Source of the DNA: Moraxellaceae bacterium
Lineage (GTDB): Bacteria; Pseudomonadota; Gammaproteobacteria; Pseudomonadales; Moraxellaceae
NCBI GenBank assembly: GCA_029237815.1
Contig: JAQZBP010000003.1
Coordinates: forward strand, 558,001-622,000
DNA: 64,000 nt
Direction of reading: 5' to 3'
In this document: piece after piece, positions 25,285 through 35,891 of the stretch
Layout of the letters: each line of letters starts with the position of its first letter
How positions within the stretch are numbered: the first letter of the stretch is position 1
Notes under the pieces: generated by a model
What the model was told of the DNA's origin: nothing
Databases searched by the model: none
What the model saw: the letters and a program-made list of their open reading frames with translations, nothing else
Translations under genes and position numbers: made by a program

Positions 25285-27666
25285 TCACGCCGTGAGCGCG
25301 ACGGTCTCGACGCGATTGCGGCCCAGCTCCTTGGCGCGGTAGAGCGCCTCGTCCGCCGCCTTGATCAGCGCCTCTGCGCCGCGCCCGGAAGGCTGCAGCG
25401 CGCCGGCCACGCCGAAGCTCGCACTGATGGCGAAACGGTCGCCGTTGTCGGCGGTGATGGTGATGGCCGCCAGCTGCTCGCGGCAGCGCTCGACGAGGGC
25501 GGCGGCGCCGGCCAGCGGCGTTTCCGGCAGCAGGATCAGGAATTCCTCGCCGCCGTAGCGGCCGACGGCATCGCCCTCGCGCAAGGTGGCGGCGAGCACG
25601 CGCGCGGCCTCCTGCAGCACGCGGTCGCCGGTGGGATGGCCCCAGGTGTCGTTGATGCGCTTGAAGTGGTCGAGGTCGAGCAGCACCACGACAGGGCCCG
25701 GGCCGCGGCGCTGCGTGCGTGCCACCTCGCGCTCCACCAGGCCGAGGATGTTGCGGCGGTTGTGCACCTGCGTCAGCGCATCGGTGCGGCTGATCGCCAC
25801 CACCTGCTGTCCGCGCTGGCGCCAGCGCCCCAGCGTCTGGTCCGCCAGCACCAGGATCACGGCCATGGCGGGCACCGTGAACTGGTAGAAGGTGAAGACC
25901 CAGAAGAAGGAGTGCGGCTGGTAGCGCTCGATGTGCCCGGCCAGCATGGGCGCGTACGGCAGCACGCCGAGCGCGGAGGCATAGGCCAGCACCACCGTCA
26001 CGACGAAGGAGGTTGCAAAGGACAGCAGTACGAGCGGCCGCGAGAAATAGATGAACCCGACCAGGGGCAGGCCCACCAGCATCACGCCGACCGGAAAGGA
26101 GAGGATGCCGGTGACGTAGCCGCTGAACACCAGCGTCAGCGCGAAATACTGCTGGCACACGAACTGGTAGAGCCAGGAGTTCGGCCAGCGCCGGCGGATC
26201 AGCACGCCGACCCCGATCAGCCCCAGAAAGCCGAGCACCACGGCGCCGAGGTAGAACAGCAGCGGCAGGGCGAGCGCCATGTCCACGAACTGCCCGCGAT
26301 CCTCGCGCATGAGCATGACAACGCCCCAGGCGGCGAAATTCAGCGTCATGAGGGCGGACACGCCGAGGAAGAAGATCTGTTTGTCGGCCTGGTTCCAGGC
26401 GGGCCAGCCGGCGAGGAATTCCTGCAGCAGGCGCAGGGCCCGCGCCCGCGCCGCCGGCAGGGCCGTGGCGCTCCGCAGCACCCGTGGCGGCGTCACCTCC
26501 GCCGGCGCCGGACTGGCCGCCGTCGTGGCCGCGAGCTCACGCGCCACCACGCGGTTGCGGCCGGCCTGCTTGGCCTCGTACAGCAGAGCGTCGGCGGCGT
26601 GCACCAGCGCCTCGGCCGGCCCGCCGGCCACGTACCAGGCGACGCCGAAGCTGCCGCTGACCGGCATGCGCTCGCCGCTGCCGGCGTGCAGCTCCAGCGC
26701 GGCGAGCGCGCCGCGGCAGCGCTCCGCCAGGCGCACCGCCGCGTCACCGGCGAGGCCAGGCAGTACCAGCAGGAACTCCTCGCCACCGAAGCGGCCGATG
26801 GCGTCGCCCTCGCGCAGGCAGGCGCGTAGCGCCCGGGCCGCCTCCTGCAGCACGCGGTCGCCCGCCGGATGGCCCCAGGTGTCGTTGATGCGCTTGAAAT
26901 GATCGAGGTCGAGCAGCGCCACTGCCAGCGGCGTGCCCGCGCACTGCGCACGCGCCGTCTCTGCGGCCAGCAGGTCGAGGATGCTGCGGCGGTTGTGCAC
27001 GCCGGTCAGCACATCGGTGAGCCCGAGGCGCAGCACGTAGTTCTCGCGCTTCTGCCAGAAGCCCAGCATCAGGGCCATGGCGCCGACCACGAACAGGATG
27101 TGCGGCGCCGCGAGGAAGAAGGTGACGTGCGTCCACAGCAGTGCGCTGGCCGAGTCGGTCGGCGCACGCAAGGCCGGCGCATAGGGGAGCAGGTCGAAGG
27201 CGGTCGCCAGGTTGAGGCCCAGTATCGCGAAAAAGGCCGTGCCGAAGGCGGTGAGGATGACGCGACGCTCGAGCGCGATATACCCCGCCAGTGCCGACCC
27301 CATGAGCACGACGCCGGCGGCATAGCCCAGCGGCCCGGTGAGGAAGCCGGCCCACACCAGCGTGAGGCCGTAGTACTGCGCGCAGACATGCTGGAAGAGC
27401 AGCGAGTCGGATGCGCGCCGGCGCATCCACAACCCGGTCAGGATGAGCAGGATGGCACCGCCGACGATGGCGGCGAAAACCGGGATCTGTCCCTGCACCA
27501 CTCCCTCGTCGATCACCCGCGCGCGGTCGTCCCGGCCAAGCAGGAACAGCGCGCCAGCCAGGTAATAGCTGTAGACGAGCAGGACGTGCAGGGCGGGCGC
27601 GAGGGCACGCTCCACCCGGGTCCAGCGCAGGCCGGTGAAGGCCCTGGTTATTTTTCTTGTCAGCAT
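25285..27666 (-). CDS. Double diguanylate cyclase: two complete membrane-GGDEF modules in one chain
   Basis: The 793-residue protein is a head-to-tail fusion of two similar modules. Each has about six membrane segments (about 25-205 and 430-615) followed by a GGDEF domain (about 215-375 and 625-785). Both active loops are intact GGEEF (294-298 and 705-709). Both keep the RxxD inhibitory site five residues before it (REGD). Both contain DLDHFKRINDTWGHP. It should make cyclic di-GMP, and two catalytic domains in one chain could dimerise internally. The single-module cyclase at 55817 is a relative. No frameshift or stop separates the halves. Confidence 0.92.
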   Translation of the reverse strand: MLTRKITRAFTGLRWTRVERALAPALHVLLVYSYYLAGALFLLGRDDRARVIDEGVVQGQIPVFAAIVGGAILLILTGLWMRRRASDSLLFQHVCAQYYGLTLVWAGFLTGPLGYAAGVVLMGSALAGYIALERRVILTAFGTAFFAILGLNLATAFDLLPYAPALRAPTDSASALLWTHVTFFLAAPHILFVVGAMALMLGFWQKRENYVLRLGLTDVLTGVHNRRSILDLLAAETARAQCAGTPLAVALLDLDHFKRINDTWGHPAGDRVLQEAARALRACLREGDAIGRFGGEEFLLVLPGLAGDAAVRLAERCRGALAALELHAGSGERMPVSGSFGVAWYVAGGPAEALVHAADALLYEAKQAGRNRVVARELAATTAASPAPAEVTPPRVLRSATALPAARARALRLLQEFLAGWPAWNQADKQIFFLGVSALMTLNFAAWGVVMLMREDRGQFVDMALALPLLFYLGAVVLGFLGLIGVGVLIRRRWPNSWLYQFVCQQYFALTLVFSGYVTGILSFPVGVMLVGLPLVGFIYFSRPLVLLSFATSFVVTVVLAYASALGVLPYAPMLAGHIERYQPHSFFWVFTFYQFTVPAMAVILVLADQTLGRWRQRGQQVVAISRTDALTQVHNRRNILGLVEREVARTQRRGPGPVVVLLDLDHFKRINDTWGHPTGDRVLQEAARVLAATLREGDAVGRYGGEEFLILLPETPLAGAAALVERCREQLAAITITADNGDRFAISASFGVAGALQPSGRGAEALIKAADEALYRAKELGRNRVETVALTA

Positions 27667-28143
27667 CGAACCACTTCACCCTGAAGTCCGGTGCCCGGCC
27701 CCGAGTCGCGCCGCTGCTGTCCAGGCGGCGGGCCGGCATCACCTATATCCCGAGGGGTATGCTGCCGGCGCCCGTCGTCGCCTCCAAGCCCGCGCCGACC
27801 AAGTGCCGCCGGTTGCCGACTGTCGCCCGGGCCGCGGCGACGGACGGGCTGCGGGCCTCGCGACGGGGGCGCCCGCCGCGGCAGGCTGTCGTGCCCCGGC
27901 GACGGCGGGCCGCACGGCCGGCGCGGGCTGCGCGTTACCTCGCAAGGGTCTTCGGCATACCGGACACTTACATCCCTGCGGGCGCCTATACGAATCAGCA
28001 GCTCTTCCTCTGCATTTCTCACGAAACATCACCGTCGCACTCCTGATTTCTTCTGAGGGCGCCGGCACTGTGGCCGCGGGACCTAATGCCAGGGACTGAG
28101 CCCGGGCGTGGCAGGTCCGCCTGAAGCGAACAGGAGATCTTTG
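27667..28143. other. Intergenic region between double cyclase and lipoprotein genes
   Basis: The 477 bases lie between divergent genes and are GC-rich, except for about 27960-28060. Open frames here look non-coding. The lipoprotein gene has a clear AGGAG ribosome site seven to eight bases before its ATG; the cyclase has only a weak one. No RNA motif such as a cyclic di-GMP riboswitch was recognised. Confidence 0.4.
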
Positions 28144-30243
<2,100 letters not shown>

Positions 30244-30527
30244 CGCTGCACTGACACGGCAGTGGCGGGCGGAGTCTGGCCGCAATCTGGCCCAGGCCCG
30301 CCCGTCCTTCCGGAGCACCGGGTTCCGGATGCAGTTGCCCGAACTTCGCGGCACCCGGCGGGCCCGCATTTTCCGTGACACCCCGCAGGCCTCGCTGCGG
30401 GATGCCTTTTACGGCGCCGCACCAGGGTCGGGATTCCAATGCCCCCCGCGCTCATGCAGCATTGCCGCCGGATCGGCGCCCTGCCCACACCGGGGCCCGC
30501 CATCGCCGCACGCCCAAGGAGTCCGAA

Positions 30528-30983
30528 ATGCCCACGCCCACCCTGCCCGCCAATGCCACGCCCGAGGACATCGTCTACCGCTTTTTGCATGCGCTGGCCG
30601 CGCAGGACCACGACCAGGTCGCCGCGCTGCTCGCCCCAGAGCTGCGCTACACCAATGTCTCGCTGCCCACGCTCCGCGGTGGCGAATTCGTCGCGAAGCT
30701 CCTGCGCCGCGTGATCAGTGGCCGCCGCAGCTTCGACGTGCAGGTGCACAGCATCGCGGCGAGCGGCGACACCGTCCTCACCGAGCGCACCGACGTGCTC
30801 GCGCTCGGCCCGCTGCACGTGCGCTTCTGGGTCTGCGGCACCTTCCGCGTGGAGAACGGCCGCATCACGCTGTGGCGCGACTACTTCGACTGGTGGGATC
30901 TCGGCCGCGGCACCGTGCGCGGCGTACTCGGCATCGCCCTGCCCCGCCTGCGCGCCACGCTGCCGGCGCAGCCCGGCGAATGA
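30528..30983 (+). CDS. Limonene-1,2-epoxide hydrolase family protein
   Basis: The 151-residue protein has the NTF2-like fold of the limonene epoxide hydrolases, with all five active-site residues in their usual contexts: Y41 and N43 (RYTN), R87 and D89 (TERTDVL), D118 (LWRDYFD). These enzymes add water to an epoxide in one step through the Asp-Arg-Asp triad, giving a diol. No signal peptide is present. ATG 30528 has AAGGAG eight bases upstream. The FKBP gene begins 14 bases after its stop, so they probably share a transcript. The true substrate is unknown. Confidence 0.87.
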   Translation: MPTPTLPANATPEDIVYRFLHALAAQDHDQVAALLAPELRYTNVSLPTLRGGEFVAKLLRRVISGRRSFDVQVHSIAASGDTVLTERTDVLALGPLHVRFWVCGTFRVENGRITLWRDYFDWWDLGRGTVRGVLGIALPRLRATLPAQPGE

Positions 30984-30997
30984 ACGGGAGCGCGGCC

Positions 30998-31339
30998 ATG
31001 GGCAACGAACTGAAGATCGAGGATCTCGTGGTGGGCGACGGCAAGGAGTGCGTGAAAGGCGCGCTCATCCTCACCCACTACACCGGCTGGCTGGAGGACG
31101 GCACGAAATTCGACTCCTCGCACGATCGCGGCCGGCCCTTCGAGTGCGTGATCGGCACGCGCCGCGTCATCGCCGGCTGGGACATGGGCATGATGGGCAT
31201 GCGGGTCGGCGGCAAGCGCCGCCTGTGGGTGCCGGCGCACCTCGCCTACGGCGAGCGCCAGGTCGGTCCCTTCATCAAGCCGCACTCCAGTCTCCTGTTC
31301 GAGATCGAGCTGCTGGAAGTGCGCACGCGTGACGAGTGA
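30998..31339 (+). CDS. FKBP-type peptidyl-prolyl cis-trans isomerase
   Basis: The 113-residue single-domain FKBP has the core motifs HYTGWLEDGTKFDSSHDRGRPF, VIAGWDMGMMGMRVGGKRRL and the closing SLLFEIELLEV. It catalyses proline isomerisation during protein folding. No export signal is present, so it is cytoplasmic. ATG 30998 is preferred because GGGAG lies seven bases before it. An earlier ATG at 30980 overlaps the upstream stop (ATGA) and would add six residues. Confidence 0.92.
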   Translation: MGNELKIEDLVVGDGKECVKGALILTHYTGWLEDGTKFDSSHDRGRPFECVIGTRRVIAGWDMGMMGMRVGGKRRLWVPAHLAYGERQVGPFIKPHSSLLFEIELLEVRTRDE

Positions 31340-31351
31340 GGGGCCCCGCCC

Positions 31352-32014
31352 TCAGGCAAACACGTTGGCGAGCAGATAGAGGCCGGTCTTCACCAGCGCG
31401 TAGACCACGCCGGAGGTGAACAGCACGGCCAGCGTGCCGGTCACGAAGCCCGCCAGCACCCACAGGCCATCGCCCTCCAGGATGCCCAGCGCGAACAGGC
31501 AGATGGCGAGCGCGGGCGGCATGTTGCTGAGCGGAATCGGCAGGTACAGCACCACGGAAAGCAGCAGGCAGGCCACGCCGACCAGACGCTCCGACGACGG
31601 CCGCACCAGCAGCGGGAGCCGCGGCCGCAGCAGGCGTTCCGCGCGCTGCAACCAGGGCGCCATGCGCCGGGCCACCGCGGCGAAGCGTTCCCGCGAGATG
31701 CCGCGACGGGTGATCAGCTGCGGCAGCCAGGCGGGACGGCCGAGGGCCAGCTGCACCGACAGCAGGATGAGGGGAATCCCCAGCAGCGACGAGGTGCCCG
31801 GCGGCATGGGCACGATGTTCGGCAGCGCGAAGAGGAAGAGCAGCGCGGCCAGGGCGCGATCCTGCATTGCCGCCAGCAACTCGCCGATCGAAATCTGTGA
31901 ACTCGAGGAGGCGTCGGCGACGCGCAGGAGGAAACGCGAGAGCGGCTCCCGCGTCATGTCGGGCGCGTGGCCGCCGCCGGGAAGGTCTGCTGCGGGAGGC
32001 AGGTCTGGAAGCAT
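31352..32014 (-). CDS. ExoD-family membrane protein
   Basis: The 220-residue protein fits the ExoD family (exopolysaccharide synthesis protein): an N-terminal cytoplasmic helix region (LLAAMQDRALAALLFLFALPN), the conserved PMPPGTSSLLGIPLI motif and further membrane helices ending SGVVYALVKTGLYLLANV. ExoD was first linked to exopolysaccharide production and alkaline tolerance in rhizobia; its exact action is unknown. It converges on the FKBP gene with 12 bases between stops. The start at 32014 lacks a strong ribosome site; ATG 31957 is an alternative. Confidence 0.85.
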   Translation of the reverse strand: MLPDLPPAADLPGGGHAPDMTREPLSRFLLRVADASSSSQISIGELLAAMQDRALAALLFLFALPNIVPMPPGTSSLLGIPLILLSVQLALGRPAWLPQLITRRGISRERFAAVARRMAPWLQRAERLLRPRLPLLVRPSSERLVGVACLLLSVVLYLPIPLSNMPPALAICLFALGILEGDGLWVLAGFVTGTLAVLFTSGVVYALVKTGLYLLANVFA

Positions 32015-32335
32015 TGCGGGTTCTTGCGGTCGTCGGGGTGGCTGGCAATTCAGGGAGCGTCGGGAAAGCGGCACGACTTGCCGGCGTTGCGCGGCCGCCG
32101 CAAGCACTTCCTGCGGCCTGCGGTACCGGCGCAGGTCGCCCCTGCCGGCGCGTAAGCTACCACAGCCGGATACCGGCGCCGTACTGCCAGCAGGCTGACG
32201 GTCCGGGCACGCAAGCGGCGCACGTGGCGCAACCTGGCGCCACCGTGACGACCCGCCTTCTGTCGCCCTGCCCACTGCCGCCGCGCTAGTTCCTGCCCGC
32301 TCCGGACCTCTTGTTGTGACCGCCGCCACGCAGGC

Positions 32336-32875
32336 CTAGTGCGGCTTCAGCCGGCCCTCGATGGTGTCGTCCAGCGTCTTGCCGGTCGCCGCGCCGATCA
32401 GCATCTTCACGCCCGCCACCATGTCGCCGTGCTTGTGGTCCCAGTAGTAGCCACCGGTGGGCGTGACCTTGATGACCGTGATGCGCGGATCATCCATGCC
32501 CGCGGTGAACCAGGTCTTCAGGATGGGCGTCCAGAGCTCCTCGATCTTCTGGCGGTCGCGCGACACCGTGGCGCGGCCGGACAGGTGCAAGAAGCAGCTC
32601 TGCCGCCCGCCCTGGAAGAACAGCTCCACCCTGGCGTCGGCCGCCAGCTCCTGGTTCTTCAGGCTGTCGCTGGAACTCAGGAACCAGAGGTTGCCCTCCG
32701 CGTCCACCTGGCGGACGTTCATCGGCCGCGTCTCGAGCGCCTGCCCCGCGCCCTCCACGGTGCAGAAGAAACAGTTCTGCGTTTCCTTGACCATGTCGCG
32801 CAGCTGCGTCACCGCGGCCGAGCCCTGCAGGTCCTGGTAGTTCTTCTCGGGTTGCTGCTGCTTGATGGAATCCAT
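32336..32875 (-). CDS. PPOX-fold flavin-binding protein, general stress protein 26 type
   Basis: The 179-residue protein belongs to the pyridoxamine-5'-phosphate-oxidase-like split barrel group, general-stress-protein-26 branch: RPMNVRQVDAEGNLWFLSSSDSLK, VELFFQG, FLHLSGRATVSRDRQKIEELW and ITVIKVTPTGGYYWDHKHG. Members bind FMN or FAD and are induced by stress. True pyridoxamine phosphate oxidase activity is unlikely. ATG 32875 has AGGAGGG eight bases upstream. A six-unit 8-base repeat lies 36 bases upstream of the start. Confidence 0.87.
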   Translation of the reverse strand: MDSIKQQQPEKNYQDLQGSAAVTQLRDMVKETQNCFFCTVEGAGQALETRPMNVRQVDAEGNLWFLSSSDSLKNQELAADARVELFFQGGRQSCFLHLSGRATVSRDRQKIEELWTPILKTWFTAGMDDPRITVIKVTPTGGYYWDHKHGDMVAGVKMLIGAATGKTLDDTIEGRLKPH

Positions 32876-32910
32876 GTGCTGGCCCTCCTGTTGCGGGTGG
32901 GGACGAATCG

Positions 32911-32958
32911 CCGGACTGCCGGAACGCCGGAACGCCGGAACGCCGGGCCGCCGGGCCG
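32911..32958. repeat. 8-base tandem repeat, 6 units
   Basis: Units CCGGACTG, three CCGGAACG and two CCGGGCCG stand head to tail in the 5' region of the PPOX-fold stress gene, between its promoter area and start codon. Expansion or loss here could alter spacing of regulatory sites. Confidence 0.8.
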
Positions 32959-33270
32959 GAATCGCCCCGCTGCCGTCGCCGCCGGCGGCGGGACGGGAAA
33001 ACCTCAGTGTAGTGAATGGCCGTGGAGGGCAACGGCAACGCATCCGTCGTGCAGGCGGCGGCCTCAAAAAAATAACGCGCGAGCGTGCAATTCAAACGTA
33101 ATCGCTACAGCCGATTGCGAGAGCTGCATTGCCGCGCATGAGCCTGACTGGCAGCGTGGTGTATCGGCACAGGCGTGCCGCCCACGGATCGCCTGCCGCG
33201 TCGCTGACGGTGGCACTGCGGCGCAGGGGCGGCAGGGACCGGCCGCCTTTCCCGGCAAAAGGAGATTGCC

Positions 33271-33717
33271 ATGAAGCTCTCACTGCGCACCTTCGCCAGT
33301 GCGCTCACCGCAGGCGCCTGCCTGCTGGCCGGCACACCCGCCGCGGCCGCCATCATTGCCACCACGTCGATCGACGTGCCCATCGTGGACCTCAACAATC
33401 CCTGCACCGCCGGGCATGACAGCATCGACGGCACGCTCAACCTCAATGCCATCGCCGAGCGCGATCCCGGCGGTCTCATCACGGTGCGCTTCAGCGGCCG
33501 CGGCTCGGGCGCGGACGTCAACAATCTCTTCTACCGCTTCCTGACGGCGGGCACGGTGCAGTTCCATGACCCGCTACCGGCGGACATCCTGCTGAGCGTG
33601 CGTCTCGGCACCAGCACGACCGGCAGCAACGCACGCCTCGGCCTCTCCCTGCATGTCAACGAACAGGGGCGCGTCACCGACATCGGACAGAGCGGCCTGC
33701 AATGTGGCGGCCTCTAG
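33271..33717 (+). CDS. Small secreted protein of unknown function
   Basis: The 148-residue protein has a Sec signal peptide (LRTFASALTAGACLLAGTPAAAA, cleavage near residue 26). The mature part of about 120 residues is beta-rich, with two cysteines (NPCTAG and LQCGG) that could form a disulfide. No family is recognised. ATG 33271 is preceded by AGGAG (AAAGGAGATTGCC). It is followed by a bidirectional terminator shared with the convergent hydrolase gene, so it is monocistronic. Confidence 0.7.
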   Translation: MKLSLRTFASALTAGACLLAGTPAAAAIIATTSIDVPIVDLNNPCTAGHDSIDGTLNLNAIAERDPGGLITVRFSGRGSGADVNNLFYRFLTAGTVQFHDPLPADILLSVRLGTSTTGSNARLGLSLHVNEQGRVTDIGQSGLQCGGL

Positions 33718-33742
33718 CACGGCGGGGTGGTGTGCGGGCATG

Positions 33743-33778
33743 AAAAAGGGCGGGGCCGCCAAAGCGGCCCCGCCCTTG
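33743..33778. terminator. Bidirectional Rho-independent terminator
   Basis: A 12-bp perfect stem (GGGCGGGGCCGC and complement) with a CAAA loop has AAAAA on its left, giving a T tract for minus-strand transcription. The right side has only TTGT. It lies between the convergent secreted-protein and alpha/beta-hydrolase genes and serves the latter best. Confidence 0.85.
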
Positions 33779-33822
33779 TCTCCGCCCCCGACGTTACCCG
33801 CGGGAGCTCGCCCTGCAGCGGC

Positions 33823-34767
33823 TTACAGGAACTGCAGGACCGGTACCAGTGTCGCCGCCGGGTCTTCCTCGTGCGGCACGTGGCCCAGGGTTTCGAACAG
33901 CACGACCTGGCTGCCCGGGATGTCCTTGCCGAAACGCCCGGCATCCGCCGGCACCAGCAGGCGGTCACGACCGCCCCAGAGCACCAGCGTGGGCTGGCGG
34001 ATGGTGCGGATCTCGGCGCTGTAGTCGGTCACCAGGTCCTGCTGGGCGAAGCGCTCGCGCAGCGCCGCGCGGTTGCCGGCGCGCAGTGTCAGGTCGTAGT
34101 AGCGGTCCACGAGCTCGGGCGTGACCTTGGCCGGATCGCCGTACACGTCACGCACGCTGTCCTCGACCATCGAACGCGGCAGCGTGACTTCCATCAGGCG
34201 GTTCAGGCCTGGCATCTGCGCAATGCGAAAGGCGATGGGCATGTCGTTGTCGTGCACCGGATAACCGCCGGCGTCCACCAGCACCAGCTTCTTCACGCGC
34301 TCGGGATGGGCCACGGCCACACCCCAGGCAATACGGCCGCCCAGTGAGTTGCCACCCAGTGTGAACTCCTGCACGCCCAGCGCATCGGCCACGCCGGCGA
34401 CGAACCTCACGTAGGCCTCCAGGCGGTAATCGTTGTCGGGCGCGGGACCGGTCAGGCCGAAGCCCGGCATGTCGAAGCGGATGACGCGACGCGTCTTCGC
34501 CAGCTCCTGAGTCCAGCCGTCCCAGGTGTGCAGGCTTGCCGAGGTGCCGTGCAGCAGCACGATGGGCAGCGGATCCTCGCGCGGGCCCTCGTCACGGAAA
34601 TGCACCTGCATGCCGTTCACGGTGATGAACTGCGAGGGCGGCGTTGCCCAGCGCGCCTTCAGCTCGTCGACGTTCCGGTCCGGCGCCCAGGTGGCGGCCA
34701 CGAAGCCCCCGGTCGCCACAATCACCACCACCACCAGGGCCAGGAGGCCCTGCACTGCACGCTTCAT
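33823..34767 (-). CDS. Membrane-anchored alpha/beta hydrolase
   Basis: The 314-residue protein has one N-terminal membrane segment (about 5-26, signal anchor) and an alpha/beta-hydrolase domain. Visible parts are the oxyanion loop (VLLHGTSASLHTW), the nucleophile elbow GGNSLGG, a late Asp region (LVLWGGRDRLL) and the catalytic His in LGHVPHEEDP. It is likely an esterase or C-C hydrolase acting at the periplasmic face of the inner membrane; the substrate is unknown. ATG 34767 is chosen because it opens the anchor segment, and longer upstream frames lack coding character. Confidence 0.88.
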   Translation of the reverse strand: MKRAVQGLLALVVVVIVATGGFVAATWAPDRNVDELKARWATPPSQFITVNGMQVHFRDEGPREDPLPIVLLHGTSASLHTWDGWTQELAKTRRVIRFDMPGFGLTGPAPDNDYRLEAYVRFVAGVADALGVQEFTLGGNSLGGRIAWGVAVAHPERVKKLVLVDAGGYPVHDNDMPIAFRIAQMPGLNRLMEVTLPRSMVEDSVRDVYGDPAKVTPELVDRYYDLTLRAGNRAALRERFAQQDLVTDYSAEIRTIRQPTLVLWGGRDRLLVPADAGRFGKDIPGSQVVLFETLGHVPHEEDPAATLVPVLQFL

Positions 34768-35225
34768 GTGATTCTCCCTGCGTCCGCTGCGGGATCGCGC
34801 TCTTTGAAAAAAATCCGCCACGCTCGACGGCCTGCTGCAACTGGAATGACAGCGCAAGCGCGCCGCCTCCGGCCGCGCAGAGTAGCACTGCGGCGGCGCG
34901 ATCCCCATCGCCCGCGAGGCCGGACACACCACGGCCAGTGGCCCGTCCTGCTTCCGGCAGTGCAGAGCAGGTACACGGAGCAGCAGGGCAAGGCGTACTC
35001 GGTCGCACGGGAAGTGCCGGCGATCGGGCCGCGCGCATCTAGACTTTCCGTTGTGGGGTCGCTGTGCGGCCTGGCAAGCGGTACAGCAGGGGAATACGCC
35101 GACGCCCTTGCCCGCTGCCGTGCCGCCACCTTTCGACAGCACGACGCAGCCACGTGGCACGCCACGCCATGGCCTGACTCCCTACCGCCATCGTGACCGC
35201 GCTACCAGCCGGTCAGGAGGATCTC
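34768..35225. other. Intergenic region between divergent hydrolase and DUF2267 genes
   Basis: These 458 bases include both divergent promoters. Composition is GC-rich, apart from a short A-run near 34807. A CTAGACTTT at about 35039 may be part of a -10 region. No coding frame, RNA or repeat is convincing. Confidence 0.35.
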
Positions 35226-35666
35226 ATGCAGTTCAGTGAATTTCTGGGACAGGTGCAGCATCGCGCGCAACTGCCCTCCCTCGGCCATGCCCTGGCCGCC
35301 ACCCGTGCCACGCTGGTTACGCTCGGCGAGCGCCTGGCCGGCGGCGAGCCCGCCGACCTCGCGGCGCAGCTGCCGCGCGAGATCGCGCATTTCGTGGTCC
35401 GCGGCGAGCCGTCCAGCATGGGCACGGGCCAGCGCTTCGACCTCAACGAGTTCATCACGCGGGTGTCGCTGCGCGAGGGCGTGGACATGCCGCTGGCCGC
35501 CCAGCATGCCCAGGCGGTGCTCGGCGTGCTGAATGCGGCGGTCTCGCCCGGCGAAATGGCGCAGGTACGCGGGCAATTGCCGGAAGACATCCGCCGGCTG
35601 CTGGAGGGCGGCGCCAACATCGTGCCGGAGGGCATCGCGGCGAGCGCCGCCAGCGCGGGCTTCTGA
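35226..35666 (+). CDS. DUF2267 family protein
   Basis: The 146-residue protein matches the DUF2267 family: N-terminal FSEFLGQVQHRAQL, a central helix pair with LRER-like TRATLVTLGERLAGGEPADLAAQLP, and a C-terminal RGQLPEDIRRLLEGG. It is all-helical and cytoplasmic. Family function is unknown, though members often sit near stress genes. ATG 35226 has GGAGG nine bases upstream. Confidence 0.82.
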   Translation: MQFSEFLGQVQHRAQLPSLGHALAATRATLVTLGERLAGGEPADLAAQLPREIAHFVVRGEPSSMGTGQRFDLNEFITRVSLREGVDMPLAAQHAQAVLGVLNAAVSPGEMAQVRGQLPEDIRRLLEGGANIVPEGIAASAASAGF

Positions 35667-35891
35667 ACCTGCGCCCGCACGCCGGCCGCCGCCGCGGCAG
35701 CACGCCGCAATTGCCGCGCTGCATTTCGTGCGCCTGTCTCCCGGGCGTCACCGAGTCCCCGCACTGGTCGCAAGCGTCAGGCACCGCCGCAACTGAGTGA
35801 TTTTCCGGGCGTTGTGTAAGCGCGACAGCAATGCCGGCCGCGCTTGACTAGATTGTCCGGGCGCCCTCCTCGCCTGCCGGACCGACCGCCC

